This document shows positions 17,471 through 28,439 of a stretch of DNA of 46,860 nt, in pieces. The notes under the pieces are model-generated. The model was not told where the DNA came from. It saw only the letters and a program-made list of their open reading frames with translations, and ran no database searches. Each line of letters opens with the position of its first letter. Within the stretch, counting starts at the first letter, position 1. This DNA comes from Parashewanella hymeniacidonis (GTDB lineage: Bacteria; Pseudomonadota; Gammaproteobacteria; Enterobacterales; Shewanellaceae), in NCBI RefSeq assembly GCF_016900895.1, contig NZ_JAFEUN010000020.1:1-46860 (forward strand), given 5' to 3'. Position numbers and translations under genes: made by a program.

Positions 17471-17490
17471 GTTGAAAATTTTTCTGCTGA

Positions 17491-17523
17491 AAACCGAAGT
17501 TAAAAAGACTTCGGTTTTTTTTT
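17491..17523 (+). terminator. Intrinsic terminator upstream of tsaE
   Basis: AAACCGAAGT (17491-17500) pairs exactly with ACTTCGGTTT (17508-17517) and runs into an uninterrupted T tract to 17523. It separates the transporter remnant from the tsaE operon. Confidence 0.9.
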
Positions 17524-17563
17524 CAGTATAATTAGCGCTAATTAAGTTGTCGTAAGTACTCAA

Positions 17564-18022
17564 ATGAAACAATACTCTTTTTCTCTTGCAAATGAAGACG
17601 CTACCGTCGCTTTTGGGAATAAACTTGCAAAAGTTGTTAAACCACCTTTGACGATATTTTTAGAAGGTGATCTAGGTGCAGGCAAAACCACTTTCTCACG
17701 TGGTTTAATCCAAGCGTTAGGGCATCCAGGCGCAGTAAAAAGTCCTACTTATACTTTGGTTGAACCATACGAAATTAATGAGCTTAAGGTGTTTCACTTC
17801 GACTTATATCGATTGATGGACCCAGAAGAACTCGAATTTATGGGAATAAGAGACTATTTTTCAGATGATAGTTTGTGTATTGTGGAGTGGCCTGAACATG
17901 GCCAAGGTTTATTACCACAAGCCGATATACATATTGAGATTCAATATGTTGACTCAGGAAGAGAGGTTGTCATGGAAGCCGGAACACCGATTGGTGAGGC
18001 ATTACTTAGTCAGTTACAATAA
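17564..18022 (+). CDS. tsaE: tRNA threonylcarbamoyladenosine biosynthesis ATPase TsaE
   Basis: TsaE is the small P-loop ATPase of the TsaBDE complex that makes t6A37 on ANN-decoding tRNAs. The 152-residue protein has Walker A GDLGAGKT at residues 35-42, then SPTYTLVEPYE, HFDLYRL and the conserved VEWPE. It is the first gene of the tsaE-amiB-mutL-miaA run, a very common gammaproteobacterial order; amiB starts 26 nt later. Confidence 0.96.
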   Translation: MKQYSFSLANEDATVAFGNKLAKVVKPPLTIFLEGDLGAGKTTFSRGLIQALGHPGAVKSPTYTLVEPYEINELKVFHFDLYRLMDPEELEFMGIRDYFSDDSLCIVEWPEHGQGLLPQADIHIEIQYVDSGREVVMEAGTPIGEALLSQLQ

Positions 18023-18048
18023 AAGTCAATTAAAATAATACTAACTTT

Positions 18049-19371
18049 ATGCCCAATAGAGCCTTAATTAAAAGACTACTTATTGTCTTCATTTTTTTAC
18101 TGCCGATACATTCTGCACTTGCTAATACATTGCAAGGTGTTCGTATCTGGGCTGCGCCTGACTCTACGCGAATCGTTTTTGATTTAAGTGATAATCCTCA
18201 GTACAGTTATTTCTTCTTAGCGAAGCCAGATCGGCTTGTTGTTGATTTGAAAGGCTCCAAATCAAAGCTTTCACTCTCAAAAGTAAAAAACTCAAGCAAG
18301 CTTATAAAACGAGTTCGTTACAGCAAAACCAGTAAAAAAAATACATTAAGGGTTGTACTTGATCTCACAAAGCCTGTATCTGCAAAGATTTTCTCTTTAA
18401 AACCAACAAAGCCTTATGGCGATCGTCTTGTTATTGATATTGAAACCAAAGGTAAATCTTCTACTGTAAAAGTGGTAACGAAACCGAAGAAAAAGCTCAG
18501 AGATATTATCATTGCCATTGATCCAGGGCACGGCGGTGATGACCCAGGTTCTATTGGCCCTGCAGGAACCTATGAGAAAAAGGTCGTACTACAAATTGCT
18601 AAGCGCACTCAAGCGTTAATCAATAAAGTACCCGGAATGAAAGCAATTCTTACACGAAGAGGTGACTATTTTGTCACTTTGAATGGGCGTACTGAAATTG
18701 CTAGGAACAAAAAAGTAGATCTACTAGTCTCAATTCATGCAGATGCTTTCACTACCCCTAAACCTCGCGGTGCTTCAGTATGGTTAGTATCTAAACGTCG
18801 AGCTAAGTCAGAAATGGGGCGTTGGTTGGAGCAAAAAGAGCGTCATTCAGAACTTTTAGGTGGTGCTGGCGACGCTATTGAAAATACGGATAGTGAGCAA
18901 TATCTGGCGATGACCCTGATTGATATGGTTTCTGATAAATCCCTTGCTATAAGTCATCAAATTGCTGATGGTGTTCTTGGCCAAGTTGGCCGAGTAACCA
19001 AACTGCATAAACGACATCCAGAGTCTGCAAGTTTTGGTGTGTTAAAGTCACCAGACATCCCATCTTTATTAGTCGAAACAGGCTTTATTTCAAATCCTCA
19101 AGAAGAGCGGCTGTTACGGTCTACAAAGCATCAACAAAAACTGGCCAATGCCATAAAAACAGGTATTGTCTCTTATTTCAAAAAGCATGCGCCTTCAGAT
19201 ACATTAATCGCTAATCATAGTGCACCTAAAATTCATAAGGTGAAGAGAGGGGATTCATTAACCCGAATTGCTAGACGCTATAATGTCTCTGTAGCTAGAA
19301 TCAAAAAAGCGAATAACCTTAAATCTGATGTCGTTCGTTTAGGCCAGCGCCTAACCATTCCTAGAACTTAA
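18049..19371 (+). CDS. amiB: N-acetylmuramoyl-L-alanine amidase AmiB
   Basis: AmiB is a periplasmic zinc amidase that splits septal peptidoglycan after activation by EnvC. The 440-residue precursor has a Sec signal peptide (cut near ALA-NT, residues 25-26), an AMIN domain (about 26-130), an Amidase_3 catalytic domain starting at IDPGHGG with further zinc or catalytic motifs SIHAD and VETGF, and a C-terminal LysM domain (about 395-438, [18 protein letters not shown]). The LysM repeat is typical of AmiB from Vibrio, Shewanella and Pseudomonas relatives. Confidence 0.96.
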   Translation: MPNRALIKRLLIVFIFLLPIHSALANTLQGVRIWAAPDSTRIVFDLSDNPQYSYFFLAKPDRLVVDLKGSKSKLSLSKVKNSSKLIKRVRYSKTSKKNTLRVVLDLTKPVSAKIFSLKPTKPYGDRLVIDIETKGKSSTVKVVTKPKKKLRDIIIAIDPGHGGDDPGSIGPAGTYEKKVVLQIAKRTQALINKVPGMKAILTRRGDYFVTLNGRTEIARNKKVDLLVSIHADAFTTPKPRGASVWLVSKRRAKSEMGRWLEQKERHSELLGGAGDAIENTDSEQYLAMTLIDMVSDKSLAISHQIADGVLGQVGRVTKLHKRHPESASFGVLKSPDIPSLLVETGFISNPQEERLLRSTKHQQKLANAIKTGIVSYFKKHAPSDTLIANHSAPKIHKVKRGDSLTRIARRYNVSVARIKKANNLKSDVVRLGQRLTIPRT

Positions 19372-19389
19372 AAACAAAGGGCAAATTAG

Positions 19390-21282
19390 ATGCCTATACA
19401 AATTTTACCACCACAACTAGCAAACCAAATTGCCGCAGGTGAGGTCGTTGAAAGACCTGCATCAGTCGTTAAGGAGTTGGTTGAAAACTGTATCGACGCT
19501 GGTGCCACTAAAATTGATATTGAGATCGAAAAGGGCGGAGCTAAGCTGATTCGAATTCGAGATAACGGTTGTGGCATCGGAAAAGCGGATCTGTCTCTAG
19601 CCTTGGCTAGGCATGCTACCTCAAAAGTTTGCACTTTAGATGATCTTGAGGCAATACTAAGTTTTGGTTTTCGAGGCGAAGCACTAGCCAGTATCAGTTC
19701 TGTTTCTCGTTTAACTATCACATCAAAGCCTGAGGGGCAGACAGAAGCATGGCAAGCTTATGCTGAAGGATCTCAGATGGCAGTGAAAGTAATTCCTGCT
19801 GCTCATCCTATTGGGACGACGATTGATGTCGCGGACTTATTTTTTAATACGCCTGCGAGACGTCGTTTTTTAAAAAGTGATAAGACAGAATTCACCCACA
19901 TTGATGAATGGCTTAAGCGAATTGTATTGGTTAGAGCAGATATCCATTTTACCTTACAACATAATGGTAAGGTGGTTCGGAATTACCGACCTGCTAAGAC
20001 CGAGCCGCAGTATATTCAACGCCTAGCGCAAGTGAGTAGTAAAGCTTTTGCTGAAACAGCGATTAAAGTTAATTGTCAGCATGATGGTTTGTCTTTATCT
20101 GGTTATTTACAATCGCCTCTTCAGCAAGATTTAGCACCTGTTACCCATTATTTTTATGTTAATGGGCGATTAGTGCGAGATCGTTTAGTTAATCATGCGG
20201 TACGCCAAGCATTCTCAGAGTTATCGATTCAAGATCAACCAAACTATGTATTAATGTTCGAACTTGATCCGCACCAAGTCGATGTGAACGTACATCCAGC
20301 GAAGCATGAAGTACGATTTCATCAAAGCCGTTATATTCACGACTTTATTCTGCAAACATTACAGTCGGCGTTAAGTCAAATTTCTGTAGCTGATCTTTTA
20401 GGTTCAGAGTCGCAACAAAGTAAATCTGAGGGTTCATCAGTGCCAACAGAGTCTTATATAGCCGACGAATATGGAGCTAATTTCGGTGAGTCAAGTTCCT
20501 TAACAAGTGATTATGCGCAAAGTAACTTCTCTGAACAAAATATTTCGGGTGCGTATCAATCCAACTCATCGAGTTCTGGCGGCAGTAATAATTACGGTGG
20601 GTATCAATCAGCAAGTCGTGACTCAATTAATGCGAATGCAGTAAAAAGTTATGCTGAGTTGTTAGCTACATCATCAAATACAACCGATGAAGTGAACGAA
20701 GCTCAAATTATTACTTCAAGCATGCCGCCATTGGTGAATGGGGAGTATTGGGTCATCGTAGCCGATGATAAAATTCAGTTGTTGCCTGTAAAAGCTGCAG
20801 CAACTATCACCCAAAAACAAACAATTTTAAAAACTTTACCAAATGGGTTACAAGCTCAACCTCTACTTATGCCCGTTTCTGTAAGTGTTGTACCAGAATG
20901 GCAAGAAATTGTGCAAAATAAAGAACAAATTTTACGCAAATTAGGCATTGAATTATCAATTAAATTAAAACAGTTGATAATTAAAAAAGTGCCCTCATAT
21001 ATAAGAGACAGTCAGCTTGCTAAAGTGATTCCAGCTTTATTACAGTGGCTTCAGTTTCAAGAGCCTTCTGATGAAGAGTTGGCAAGTTGGCTCGCTCAGG
21101 AATCTGTAAAAGGTTTCATTTCGGCAGCACAAGCTTGGAAAGCATATGAGCTTTTAGATGATAAAGTTCAACAAGATATTTTAAATACGAGAAGCATTCA
21201 TTTACCTTGGCAGAATTGGTTAGCGGAAAAGCAAACAGAAAAAAGCTTGGTAAATAGTTCACAAGAGAAAATTAGTGAGTAA
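19390..21282 (+). CDS. mutL: DNA mismatch repair protein MutL
   Basis: MutL couples mismatch recognition by MutS to MutH or nuclease activation. The N-terminal GHKL ATPase motifs are visible: [37 protein letters not shown] and the later [14 protein letters not shown] Ser/Asn-rich linker (about residues 340-440) leads to the C-terminal dimerisation domain. I do not see the DQHAxxE-type endonuclease motif, consistent with the methyl-directed gamma-proteobacterial type. The protein has 630 residues. Its 3' end overlaps miaA by 8 nt. Confidence 0.97.
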   Translation: MPIQILPPQLANQIAAGEVVERPASVVKELVENCIDAGATKIDIEIEKGGAKLIRIRDNGCGIGKADLSLALARHATSKVCTLDDLEAILSFGFRGEALASISSVSRLTITSKPEGQTEAWQAYAEGSQMAVKVIPAAHPIGTTIDVADLFFNTPARRRFLKSDKTEFTHIDEWLKRIVLVRADIHFTLQHNGKVVRNYRPAKTEPQYIQRLAQVSSKAFAETAIKVNCQHDGLSLSGYLQSPLQQDLAPVTHYFYVNGRLVRDRLVNHAVRQAFSELSIQDQPNYVLMFELDPHQVDVNVHPAKHEVRFHQSRYIHDFILQTLQSALSQISVADLLGSESQQSKSEGSSVPTESYIADEYGANFGESSSLTSDYAQSNFSEQNISGAYQSNSSSSGGSNNYGGYQSASRDSINANAVKSYAELLATSSNTTDEVNEAQIITSSMPPLVNGEYWVIVADDKIQLLPVKAAATITQKQTILKTLPNGLQAQPLLMPVSVSVVPEWQEIVQNKEQILRKLGIELSIKLKQLIIKKVPSYIRDSQLAKVIPALLQWLQFQEPSDEELASWLAQESVKGFISAAQAWKAYELLDDKVQQDILNTRSIHLPWQNWLAEKQTEKSLVNSSQEKISE

Positions 21283-22189
21283 TCCAAAAGTACTAACCCT
21301 GATGGGGCCAACTGCATCAGGAAAGACAGCGTTAGCACTAGAGTTAGCTGAAAAACACAATTGTGAAATTATTTCTGTTGATTCTGCACTCGTTTATAAA
21401 GAAATGAACGTGGGTACAGCGAAGGCGAGCAAAGAAGAATTAGCAAGAGCTCCGCATCGTTTGATTGATATTTTAGATCCTATAGAGAGTTATTCTGCGG
21501 CTGATTTTCGTCGTGATGCAATAAATGAGATCGAAAACATCATAAAAAGTGGTAAAACCCCACTTTTAGTTGGTGGAACCATGCTTTATTTTAAAGCATT
21601 ATTAGAAGGGTTATCACCGTTGCCAGAAGCTGTGCCAGAAGTTCGAGCACAAATCATGAAAGAAGCAGAGCAGCATGGTTGGCAATGGATACATGAAGAA
21701 CTTAAAAAAGTTGATCCAGTATCAGCTGAACGAATTCATGGGAATGATCCTCAGAGACTATCGAGAGCGATAGAAGTTTTTCGAATTAGTGGTAAGAGCT
21801 TAACTGAATTGACTCAAGTTAAAGCTGAGCCCTTACCTTATGATTTCGTGCAGTTTGCTATTGCTCCGACTGAAAGGAAAACCTTACATGAGCAGATTGC
21901 TAAACGCTTTGAGATCATGTTAGAACAAGGATTTGTAGAAGAAGTAACCAAGTTAAAACAACGAGGTGATCTAGATATCAATCTACCATCTATGCGTTGT
22001 GTAGGGTATCGTCAGTGTTGGCAATACTTAGATGGCGAATTTGACTATAGTCAGATGTCTGAAAAAGTTGTTGCTGCTACTAGGCAATTAGCAAAGCGTC
22101 AATTAACATGGTTACGTAGTTGGGGAGATTTAAATTGGTTAGAAAGTGGTGCTGAAGGGAATGTAGTCAAAGTGACGCAGCATCTTTAA
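21275..22189 (+). CDS. miaA: tRNA dimethylallyltransferase MiaA
   Basis: MiaA transfers a dimethylallyl group to A37 of tRNAs reading UNN codons. The 304-residue protein has the P-loop GPTASGKT at residues 11-18, [17 protein letters not shown], the substrate loop [28 protein letters not shown], and MRCVGYRQ. The start is a GTG at 21275 placed within the end of mutL (8-nt overlap), implying coupling. hfq follows after 170 nt. Confidence 0.97.
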   Translation: MSNPKVLTLMGPTASGKTALALELAEKHNCEIISVDSALVYKEMNVGTAKASKEELARAPHRLIDILDPIESYSAADFRRDAINEIENIIKSGKTPLLVGGTMLYFKALLEGLSPLPEAVPEVRAQIMKEAEQHGWQWIHEELKKVDPVSAERIHGNDPQRLSRAIEVFRISGKSLTELTQVKAEPLPYDFVQFAIAPTERKTLHEQIAKRFEIMLEQGFVEEVTKLKQRGDLDINLPSMRCVGYRQCWQYLDGEFDYSQMSEKVVAATRQLAKRQLTWLRSWGDLNWLESGAEGNVVKVTQHL

Positions 22190-22359
22190 GTTTTAGTAAG
22201 TATATTGACAGGAAGCATTAGATAAGCTGCCTCCCGTTAAATTTTGAGCGAGATTAAACTTACTGAACTTGATATTAGCTAATTTATCCATGTTGTATCA
22301 TACTGTTGTTATTATTAACGTAGTAGATTGATTTTAATAAATTAAAAAAGGAAAATACG

Positions 22360-22626
22360 ATGGCTAAGGGGCAATCATTACAAGACCCATTTTTGAACGC
22401 ATTGCGTCGTGAGCGCGTTCCAGTTTCTATTTATTTGGTTAACGGTATTAAACTACAAGGACAAGTAGAATCGTTTGACCAATTTGTAATCTTACTAAAA
22501 AACACCGTAAGCCAGATGGTTTACAAACATGCTATTTCGACTGTTGTACCAGCTCGACCATTTAATGTAAGCGCTAATCAAGGTGGTTCAGGTCCTGCAC
22601 AAGAAATGAATAGCAACGAAGAGTAA
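22360..22626 (+). CDS. hfq: RNA chaperone Hfq
   Basis: Hfq is a hexameric Sm-like protein that helps sRNAs pair with mRNAs. The 88-residue protein begins [20 protein letters not shown], with Sm1 residues 9-50 ([20 protein letters not shown]) and the Sm2 motif [10 protein letters not shown]. The C-terminal tail is short (about 20 residues), acidic at the end (NSNEE). AAGGAAAA precedes the ATG. The 170-bp gap from miaA and the 192-bp gap to hflX suggest internal promoters; I could not define them. Confidence 0.98.
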   Translation: MAKGQSLQDPFLNALRRERVPVSIYLVNGIKLQGQVESFDQFVILLKNTVSQMVYKHAISTVVPARPFNVSANQGGSGPAQEMNSNEE

Positions 22627-22818
22627 TTAAAGTACCTTACCATAACAAATTATGTGAGAGTTTTTGACGTTAGGATTCAGCCGCAGAGTTTAGTTATGTT
22701 GCTGCTTCAGATACATAGCTAAGGCCATGCGTCTTACGTGGTGACTTGTACTGCACTAGATCTGATCGCTTAAATGATTAAGAACTTATGGTCAGGTGTT
22801 TATTGAGGGGTTTACTTT

Positions 22819-24102
22819 TTGTTTGATCGTTATGAGGCAGGAGAAAAAGCTGTTCTTGTCCACATTGACTTTGCAGATGATGAGCGTCGAGAAGACCTTA
22901 CTGAGTTGCAATTGTTGGTGGAGTCTGCGGGTGCAAATGCTGTTGGTACGATTACTGGTAGTCGTAATGCACCCGATCGCAAATTCTTTGTAGGTTCAGG
23001 TAAAGCTGAAGAGCTTGCAGCTATGGTTGCAGGCACAGAGGCGAATGTCGTTATTTTCAACCATGCATTATCACCAGCTCAAGAACGAAATCTTGAAATG
23101 CTCTGTTTGTGCCGTGTCCTTGATAGAACTACGTTAATTCTTGATATCTTTGCGCAGCGTGCAAGAACTCACGAGGGTAAGTTACAAGTTGAACTTGCTC
23201 AATTAAGACATATGTCGACTCGTTTGGTTCGAGGTTGGACCCACCTTGAGAGACAAAAAGGTGGTATCGGTTTACGTGGACCAGGAGAAACTCAGCTAGA
23301 AACGGATAGACGTTTACTACGTGGCAGAATCAAATCGATTAACCGTCGTCTTGATAAGGTCGATAAACAGCGTCAACAGAGTAGACGTGCGCGCAGTCGC
23401 AGTGATTTATCGACAGTATCATTAGTTGGATACACGAACGCTGGAAAATCAACGCTATTCAATGCGTTGACCAGTTCTGATGTTTATGCCGCCGATCAAT
23501 TGTTCGCAACACTCGATCCAACGTTGAGAAAATTAGAACTTAAAGATCACAGCGTAATTCTGGCTGATACTGTAGGATTTATTCGGCATCTTCCCCATGA
23601 TTTAGTTGCAGCATTTAAAGCAACATTGCAAGAAACACGTAATGCAGATTTGCTATTACACGTTGTCGATTGTGCTGATGAAAATATGGGAGAAAATTTT
23701 GAGCAGGTACAAAATGTACTTGAAGAGATTAATGCCAAAGAAATCCCACAGCTCATAGTTTGTAACAAAATAGATTTACTTGAGACAGTGAAGCCAAAAG
23801 TAGATTATAACGATGAAGGTGTGCCAATTAGAGTTTGGGTTTCTGCACAGCAGCGACTTGGATTTGAATTGTTAGCAGATGCTATTGAGCAACTTGTTGG
23901 AGATAAAGTTGCTGAATTTACATTAAAAATTCCTGCTGCATCTGGGCATTATCTTGGTCAGTTTTATCGACTCGAAGCAACGCAGTCGCAAGAATATGAT
24001 GAGCTAGGAAATTGCATTTTGTCCGTTAGGCTACCAGAATCGAATTGGAAGCGCTTGTTAAAGCAAAGCCAAGGCGAGCTGGAAAGCTTTATTATCGGAT
24101 AA
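22819..24102 (+). CDS. hflX: Ribosome-associated GTPase HflX
   Basis: HflX binds stalled or heat-stressed ribosomes and splits them with GTP. The start MFDRYEAGEKAVLVHIDF matches E. coli HflX. It is encoded from a TTG at 22819 preceded by GAGGGG with 8 nt spacing, an unusual start codon that may keep expression low. The N-terminal HflX domain is followed by the glycine-rich segment GGIGLRGPGETQLETDRR, then the G domain with GYTNAGKST, DTVGFIRHLPHDLVAAFKATL and NKID. Confidence 0.96.
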   Translation: MFDRYEAGEKAVLVHIDFADDERREDLTELQLLVESAGANAVGTITGSRNAPDRKFFVGSGKAEELAAMVAGTEANVVIFNHALSPAQERNLEMLCLCRVLDRTTLILDIFAQRARTHEGKLQVELAQLRHMSTRLVRGWTHLERQKGGIGLRGPGETQLETDRRLLRGRIKSINRRLDKVDKQRQQSRRARSRSDLSTVSLVGYTNAGKSTLFNALTSSDVYAADQLFATLDPTLRKLELKDHSVILADTVGFIRHLPHDLVAAFKATLQETRNADLLLHVVDCADENMGENFEQVQNVLEEINAKEIPQLIVCNKIDLLETVKPKVDYNDEGVPIRVWVSAQQRLGFELLADAIEQLVGDKVAEFTLKIPAASGHYLGQFYRLEATQSQEYDELGNCILSVRLPESNWKRLLKQSQGELESFIIG

Positions 24103-24220
24103 AGCGCTGTTAGAGTAGCTACAATTATCAGTAAGTGAGCTTGATCACGTCTTTATGTAAAAGTCGATTTTATATAGCGTGATTAGACTTAAATTTTTTC
24201 ATTCTGTTATGGAGTGTTGA

Positions 24221-25378
24221 ATGGCTTGGAATGAGCCCGGAAATAAGGGCAAAGACCCTTGGGGAAATAAAGGAAATGGTGGGAATGATAAAGGACCACC
24301 AGATCTAGAAGATATCTTTCGTGGAATGTCAAAGCGCATGGGCGGAAAAGGAAATGGTTCTAGTTTTGGAAAAACTGGAGTTTTAATTTTCTTGGCTATA
24401 GCTCTAGTTGTGTGGGGTATTTCAGGTTTTTATACCATCAAAGAAGCTGAAAAAGGCGTTGTACTTCGTTTTGGTCAGTATATTGGTGTTTCTGAACCAG
24501 GCTTACATTGGCAAGCGACGTTCATTGATAAGGTTTATCCAGTCAATGTGAAAAACATTCGCTCACTGCCTGCTTCAGGCAGTATGTTAACGGCTGATGA
24601 AAACGTAGTACGTGTTGAGCTTGAAGTTCAGTATGAAGTAGAAGATCCATATTTATACCTATTTAGCTCTGTTGATGCCAACGCAAGTTTACGTGAAGCA
24701 ACTGACAGTGCGTTACGTTATGTGGTTGGTCATAATAAAATGGATGACATTCTGACTACTGGACGTGAAGAAATTCGTAAAGCGACCTTGGCAGAAATTG
24801 AGCGTATCATTAAACCTTATAAATTAGGTTTAGAGATTAAAGACGTCAACGTGCTTCCTGCGCGGCCGCCTGAAGAAGTAAAAGATGCCTTTGATGATGC
24901 CATCGCAGCACAAGAGGATGAACAACGTTCTATCCTTGAAGCAAAAGCATACGCCCGCGAAGTTGAACCGAGAGCTCGTGGTCAAGTTGAGCGTATTTTT
25001 CAGCAAGCTAGTGCTTATCAACAAAACGTAATTCTAGATGCAAAAGGTAAAGCGGCTCGATTTGAGAAGCTACTACCTGAATACCGTCAGGCACCCGATG
25101 TAACACGTAAACGTTTGTATCTTGATACTATGCAAGAAGTATTAGCTGGTAACAGTAAAGTACTCATTGATAGCAAGAACGGTAACAACTTGATGTATCT
25201 GCCATTAGATAAGTTAATGGAAAAAGGTAATACACATAAGTCGCAACCAATGCAATTCCAGGTTGTACCAAATACTGAACACTCAACGCATTCAAATGGC
25301 AGTCACTCGACAAATTCTGGAACCCCAGGGTCAAGCCGTTTGACGCGTGAACAACGTATGCGTCAGTCAGGGAGATAA
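24221..25378 (+). CDS. hflK: FtsH protease modulator HflK
   Basis: HflK forms with HflC the large membrane complex that encloses FtsH and limits its access to membrane substrates. The 385-residue protein has a Gly/Asn/Lys-rich cytoplasmic N-terminus, one membrane segment (about residues 52-72, VLIFLAIALVVWGISGF), and an SPFH/band-7 domain starting EAEKGVVLRFG. The C-terminus is Ser/Thr/His-rich. GGAGTG precedes the ATG; hflC starts 2 nt after the stop. Confidence 0.96.
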   Translation: MAWNEPGNKGKDPWGNKGNGGNDKGPPDLEDIFRGMSKRMGGKGNGSSFGKTGVLIFLAIALVVWGISGFYTIKEAEKGVVLRFGQYIGVSEPGLHWQATFIDKVYPVNVKNIRSLPASGSMLTADENVVRVELEVQYEVEDPYLYLFSSVDANASLREATDSALRYVVGHNKMDDILTTGREEIRKATLAEIERIIKPYKLGLEIKDVNVLPARPPEEVKDAFDDAIAAQEDEQRSILEAKAYAREVEPRARGQVERIFQQASAYQQNVILDAKGKAARFEKLLPEYRQAPDVTRKRLYLDTMQEVLAGNSKVLIDSKNGNNLMYLPLDKLMEKGNTHKSQPMQFQVVPNTEHSTHSNGSHSTNSGTPGSSRLTREQRMRQSGR

Positions 25379-25380
25379 TT

Positions 25381-26271
25381 ATGAGCAGAGTAGTTTTAAT
25401 TATTCTTGCCCTGCTTGTGGGCGTAGGTTTATCTTCAGTCTTTAAAGTAGATGAAGGTGAAAGAGCAATTGTGACGCGTTTTAAAGCCGTATTGAAAACT
25501 GACATTGACGGTCAGCAAACCAATAAGGTCTTTAAGCCGGGGTTACATTTAAAAGTTCCATTGATTGACGAAGTGCGTTTAATTGATGCGCGTATTCAAA
25601 CATTAGACAGTGATGCAGACCGTTTTGTGACGTCTGAAAAGAAAGATTTGATGGTAGATTCATACGTTAAATGGCGTGTAGAGGATTTCGAAAAATATTA
25701 TTTATCGACCAATACAGGCACAAAATCTATCGCAGAATCGCTGTTACAGCGTAAAGTGAATAACGATTTGCGTACTGAGTTTGGTCGTCGCACGATTAAA
25801 GAAATTGTGTCGGGTAACCGAGATGAGCTTCAACGTGACGCGCTAAGAAACGCAATCGAAAGTGCTAAAGATCTTGGTATTGAAGTCGTTGATGTGCGTG
25901 TTAAGCAAATTAATCTACCTGCAAACGTAAGTAGCAGTATCTTCAAACGTATGCGTGCTGAGCGTCAAGCTGTAGCTAAAGAGCATCGTGCTCAAGGTAA
26001 AGAACAATCTGAGATTATCAAAGCAACGATAGATGCGAGTGTATCGATTAAAATTGCAGATGCGGAGCGTAAAGCTTCAATTGCACGTGGTGAAGGTGAT
26101 GCCACAGCAGCTAAAATCTTTGCTGATGCCTATAAAAAAGATCCTGAGTTTTATAGTTTCTTACGTAGCTTAGAAGCTTATCGTGCGAGTTTTGCTAAAA
26201 ATTCAGACGTTATGGTACTTTCGCCTGACAGTGAGTTCTTTAAATATATGAAAGGTTCTGAAAAGAAATAA
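25381..26271 (+). CDS. hflC: FtsH protease modulator HflC
   Basis: HflC is the partner of HflK. The 296-residue protein has an N-terminal membrane anchor (residues 4-20) followed at once by the SPFH domain (VDEGERAIVTRF, KPGLHLKVPLIDEVRLIDARIQ). A long helical region (AERQAVAKEHRAQGKEQSEII) and the C-terminal motif PEFYSFLRSLEAY complete the family pattern. The hflKC operon ends at the terminator at 26311. Confidence 0.97.
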   Translation: MSRVVLIILALLVGVGLSSVFKVDEGERAIVTRFKAVLKTDIDGQQTNKVFKPGLHLKVPLIDEVRLIDARIQTLDSDADRFVTSEKKDLMVDSYVKWRVEDFEKYYLSTNTGTKSIAESLLQRKVNNDLRTEFGRRTIKEIVSGNRDELQRDALRNAIESAKDLGIEVVDVRVKQINLPANVSSSIFKRMRAERQAVAKEHRAQGKEQSEIIKATIDASVSIKIADAERKASIARGEGDATAAKIFADAYKKDPEFYSFLRSLEAYRASFAKNSDVMVLSPDSEFFKYMKGSEKK

Positions 26272-26310
26272 CTTCGTATTAATTTGAAGACAAACCTCAA
26301 ACATAATGTA

Positions 26311-26338
26311 AAAAAGCCCGAACATGTTCGGGCTTTTT
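26311..26338. terminator. Bidirectional-type terminator after hflC
   Basis: AAAAAGCCCGAACA is followed directly by its exact complement, forming a 28-bp perfect palindrome ending in TTTTT. It lies 39 nt past the hflC stop and closes the tsaE-to-hflC block. Confidence 0.92.
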
Positions 26339-26628
26339 ATTTATTAATTCACAAACTTTGCTGAACACTTGCTGTTTAATTGACAGTTTTTCAGCCAGTT
26401 CACACACTATTTCACCTCTAATTGAAAAAAATAACCAATATCCGTACGTAACTTATGTGTTTTCACTATGATCTATTTCTAATTTTTCGCTATAATGAGC
26501 ACCGCCTCAATCTTTGGTGCTACACTTTATTGTCTAAAGGGTACAAAATTTTCCCTTTAGCTTTGATGTACCAAGATTTTAATATCGTTGAATAAATAAA
26601 ATTCCAACACCCTCTGGGAGATAAGTGG
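26339..26628 (+). promoter_or_regulatory. petABC promoter and leader region
   Basis: This 290-bp spacer contains a perfect TATAAT (26491-26496) with no clear -35 at the standard distance. It is followed by a 5-bp hairpin GCACC/GGTGC (26499-26520) and a perfect 8-bp hairpin CTAAAGGG (26534-26541) with CCCTTTAG (26553-26560). The latter is followed by CTTTGATG rather than a T-run. No small gene was seen. Confidence 0.4.
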
Positions 26629-27219
26629 ATGAGCAATGCGCCAGTCGATACCGGACGTCGCAGATTCCTGACCGCCGCAACCGCCGTAGTAGGTGGAGCA
26701 GGTGCCGTCGCTGTAGCGGTTCCTTTCATCAAGTCATGGAATCCAAGTGCCAAAGCGAAAGCTGCAGGCGCACCGGTTGAAGTTAATATTAGTAAAGTAG
26801 AGCCAGGCCAGCTAATTCGTGTTGAATGGCGTGGAAAACCTGTTTGGGTTGTTCGTCGTAATAAAGATATTATGGACGAGCTTCAAACGCATGATAACCA
26901 ATTGCGTGATCCAAACTCTGAAGAAGATCAACAACCTGCATATGCAAAGAACCCTGGTCGTTCAATTAAACCAGAATTATTCATTGCTGTTGGTATTTGT
27001 ACTCACCTTGGTTGTTCACCAACTTATGAACACGATAAGTTTGAGCAATACGTTGAAGGTATAAGATCTGGTTTCTTCTGTCCTTGTCATGGTTCTAAGT
27101 TTGATATGGCTGGCCGTGTATTCCAAGGCGTTCCAGCACCATTGAACTTGGTAATTCCACCGCATCATTATGTGGATGACGCAACTGTTCTTATCGGTCT
27201 CGATAAAGGAGTAGCGTAA
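26629..27219 (+). CDS. petA: Ubiquinol-cytochrome c reductase Rieske iron-sulfur subunit
   Basis: The Rieske subunit takes the first electron from ubiquinol in the cytochrome bc1 complex. The 196-residue protein has a twin-arginine-type N-terminus (TGRRRFLTAA) and one membrane anchor (residues 16-34). The 2Fe-2S ligands are in CTHLGC (124-129) and CPCHGS (151-156), with GRVFQGVPAPLNL following. GGGAG lies 8 nt before the ATG. The stop overlaps the petB start (TAATG). Confidence 0.97.
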   Translation: MSNAPVDTGRRRFLTAATAVVGGAGAVAVAVPFIKSWNPSAKAKAAGAPVEVNISKVEPGQLIRVEWRGKPVWVVRRNKDIMDELQTHDNQLRDPNSEEDQQPAYAKNPGRSIKPELFIAVGICTHLGCSPTYEHDKFEQYVEGIRSGFFCPCHGSKFDMAGRVFQGVPAPLNLVIPPHHYVDDATVLIGLDKGVA

Positions 27220-28439
27220 TGCAAATGTTAAAGAGTATGCAAAATTGGATTGATGCACGTATTCCAATGACGGCAACTTACAATCGTCATGTTGGTCAAT
27301 ACCCAACACCAACTAACTTTAACTTTTGGTACTTCTTTGGTTCTTTAGCCCTACTGGTATTAGTCAATCAGCTAATAACAGGTATTTGGCTAACCATGAA
27401 CTATGTACCAACTTCAGAAGGCGCATTTGCTTCTGTTGAGTACATCATGCGTGATGTTGATTATGGTTGGTTACTTCGTTATATGCACTCTACAGGCGCA
27501 TCAGCGTTCTTTATCGTAGTTTACTTGCATATGTTCCGTGGCGTACTTTATGGTTCTTACCAAAAGCCTCGAGAACTATTGTGGTTATTCGGTATGCTGA
27601 TTTTCCTTGTTTTGATGGCTGAAGCTTTCATGGGGTATCTACTTCCGTGGGGACAAATGTCATTCTGGGGTGCTCAGGTAATTATTTCTCTGTTTGGTGC
27701 GATTCCAGTAATCGGTGATGACTTAACACTTTGGATCCGTGGTGACTACGTGATCTCTGGTGCTACTCTAAACCGTTTCTTTGCATTACACGTAATTGCG
27801 TTACCACTCGTACTTGTTGTTCTTGTATTCCTTCACTTAATTGCATTACACGAAGTGGGTTCTAACAATCCAGATGGTATCGAAATTAAGAAAAACAAAG
27901 ATGAAAATGGCTGGCCAGTAGATGGTATTCCATTCCATCCTTATTACACTGTTAAAGACATCATGGGCGTAGCAGGTTTCTTAATACTGTTCTGTTATGT
28001 TCTGTTCTTTATGCCTGATGGTGGTGGTTACTTCTTAGAAAAACCAAACTTTGAACCAGCTAACCCACTGAAAACACCTGAACACATTGCTCCGGTTTGG
28101 TACTTCACGCCTTTCTACGCAATGCTTCGAGCGGTGCCTAATAAATTAGGTGGTGTTGTAGTGATGGGACTCTCTATCGTAGTACTATTCGTTCTACCTT
28201 GGTTAGACCGTTGTAAAGTTAAGTCAGTTCGTTACCGTAGCTTGCTTCATAAGTTGAATATTGGACAGTTTGCTGTTTCATTTGTAGTTCTTGGTTACTT
28301 AGGTGCCGTTGCAGCGACACCAGAGAAAACAATAGCGGCACGTATCTTTACGCTACTGTATTTTGGTTTCTTCTTCTTCTTGTGGCTATATAGTAAAAAT
28401 GAGAAAACAAAGCCAGTACCAGAGAGGGTGACTCACTAA
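27219..28439 (+). CDS. petB: Cytochrome b of the bc1 complex
   Basis: This 406-residue integral membrane protein carries both b hemes and the quinol sites. It has eight or so membrane segments with the paired heme-ligand histidines (LRYMHSTGASAFFIVVYLHMFRG and LHVIALPLVLVVLVFLHLIALHE) and the Qo-site motif (PEHIAPVWYFTPFYAMLRA, containing a PVWY version of the PEWY motif). It is fused in the usual bacterial way (b6 plus subunit IV). Start and stop both overlap neighbours through TAATG. Confidence 0.97.
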   Translation: MQMLKSMQNWIDARIPMTATYNRHVGQYPTPTNFNFWYFFGSLALLVLVNQLITGIWLTMNYVPTSEGAFASVEYIMRDVDYGWLLRYMHSTGASAFFIVVYLHMFRGVLYGSYQKPRELLWLFGMLIFLVLMAEAFMGYLLPWGQMSFWGAQVIISLFGAIPVIGDDLTLWIRGDYVISGATLNRFFALHVIALPLVLVVLVFLHLIALHEVGSNNPDGIEIKKNKDENGWPVDGIPFHPYYTVKDIMGVAGFLILFCYVLFFMPDGGGYFLEKPNFEPANPLKTPEHIAPVWYFTPFYAMLRAVPNKLGGVVVMGLSIVVLFVLPWLDRCKVKSVRYRSLLHKLNIGQFAVSFVVLGYLGAVAATPEKTIAARIFTLLYFGFFFFLWLYSKNEKTKPVPERVTH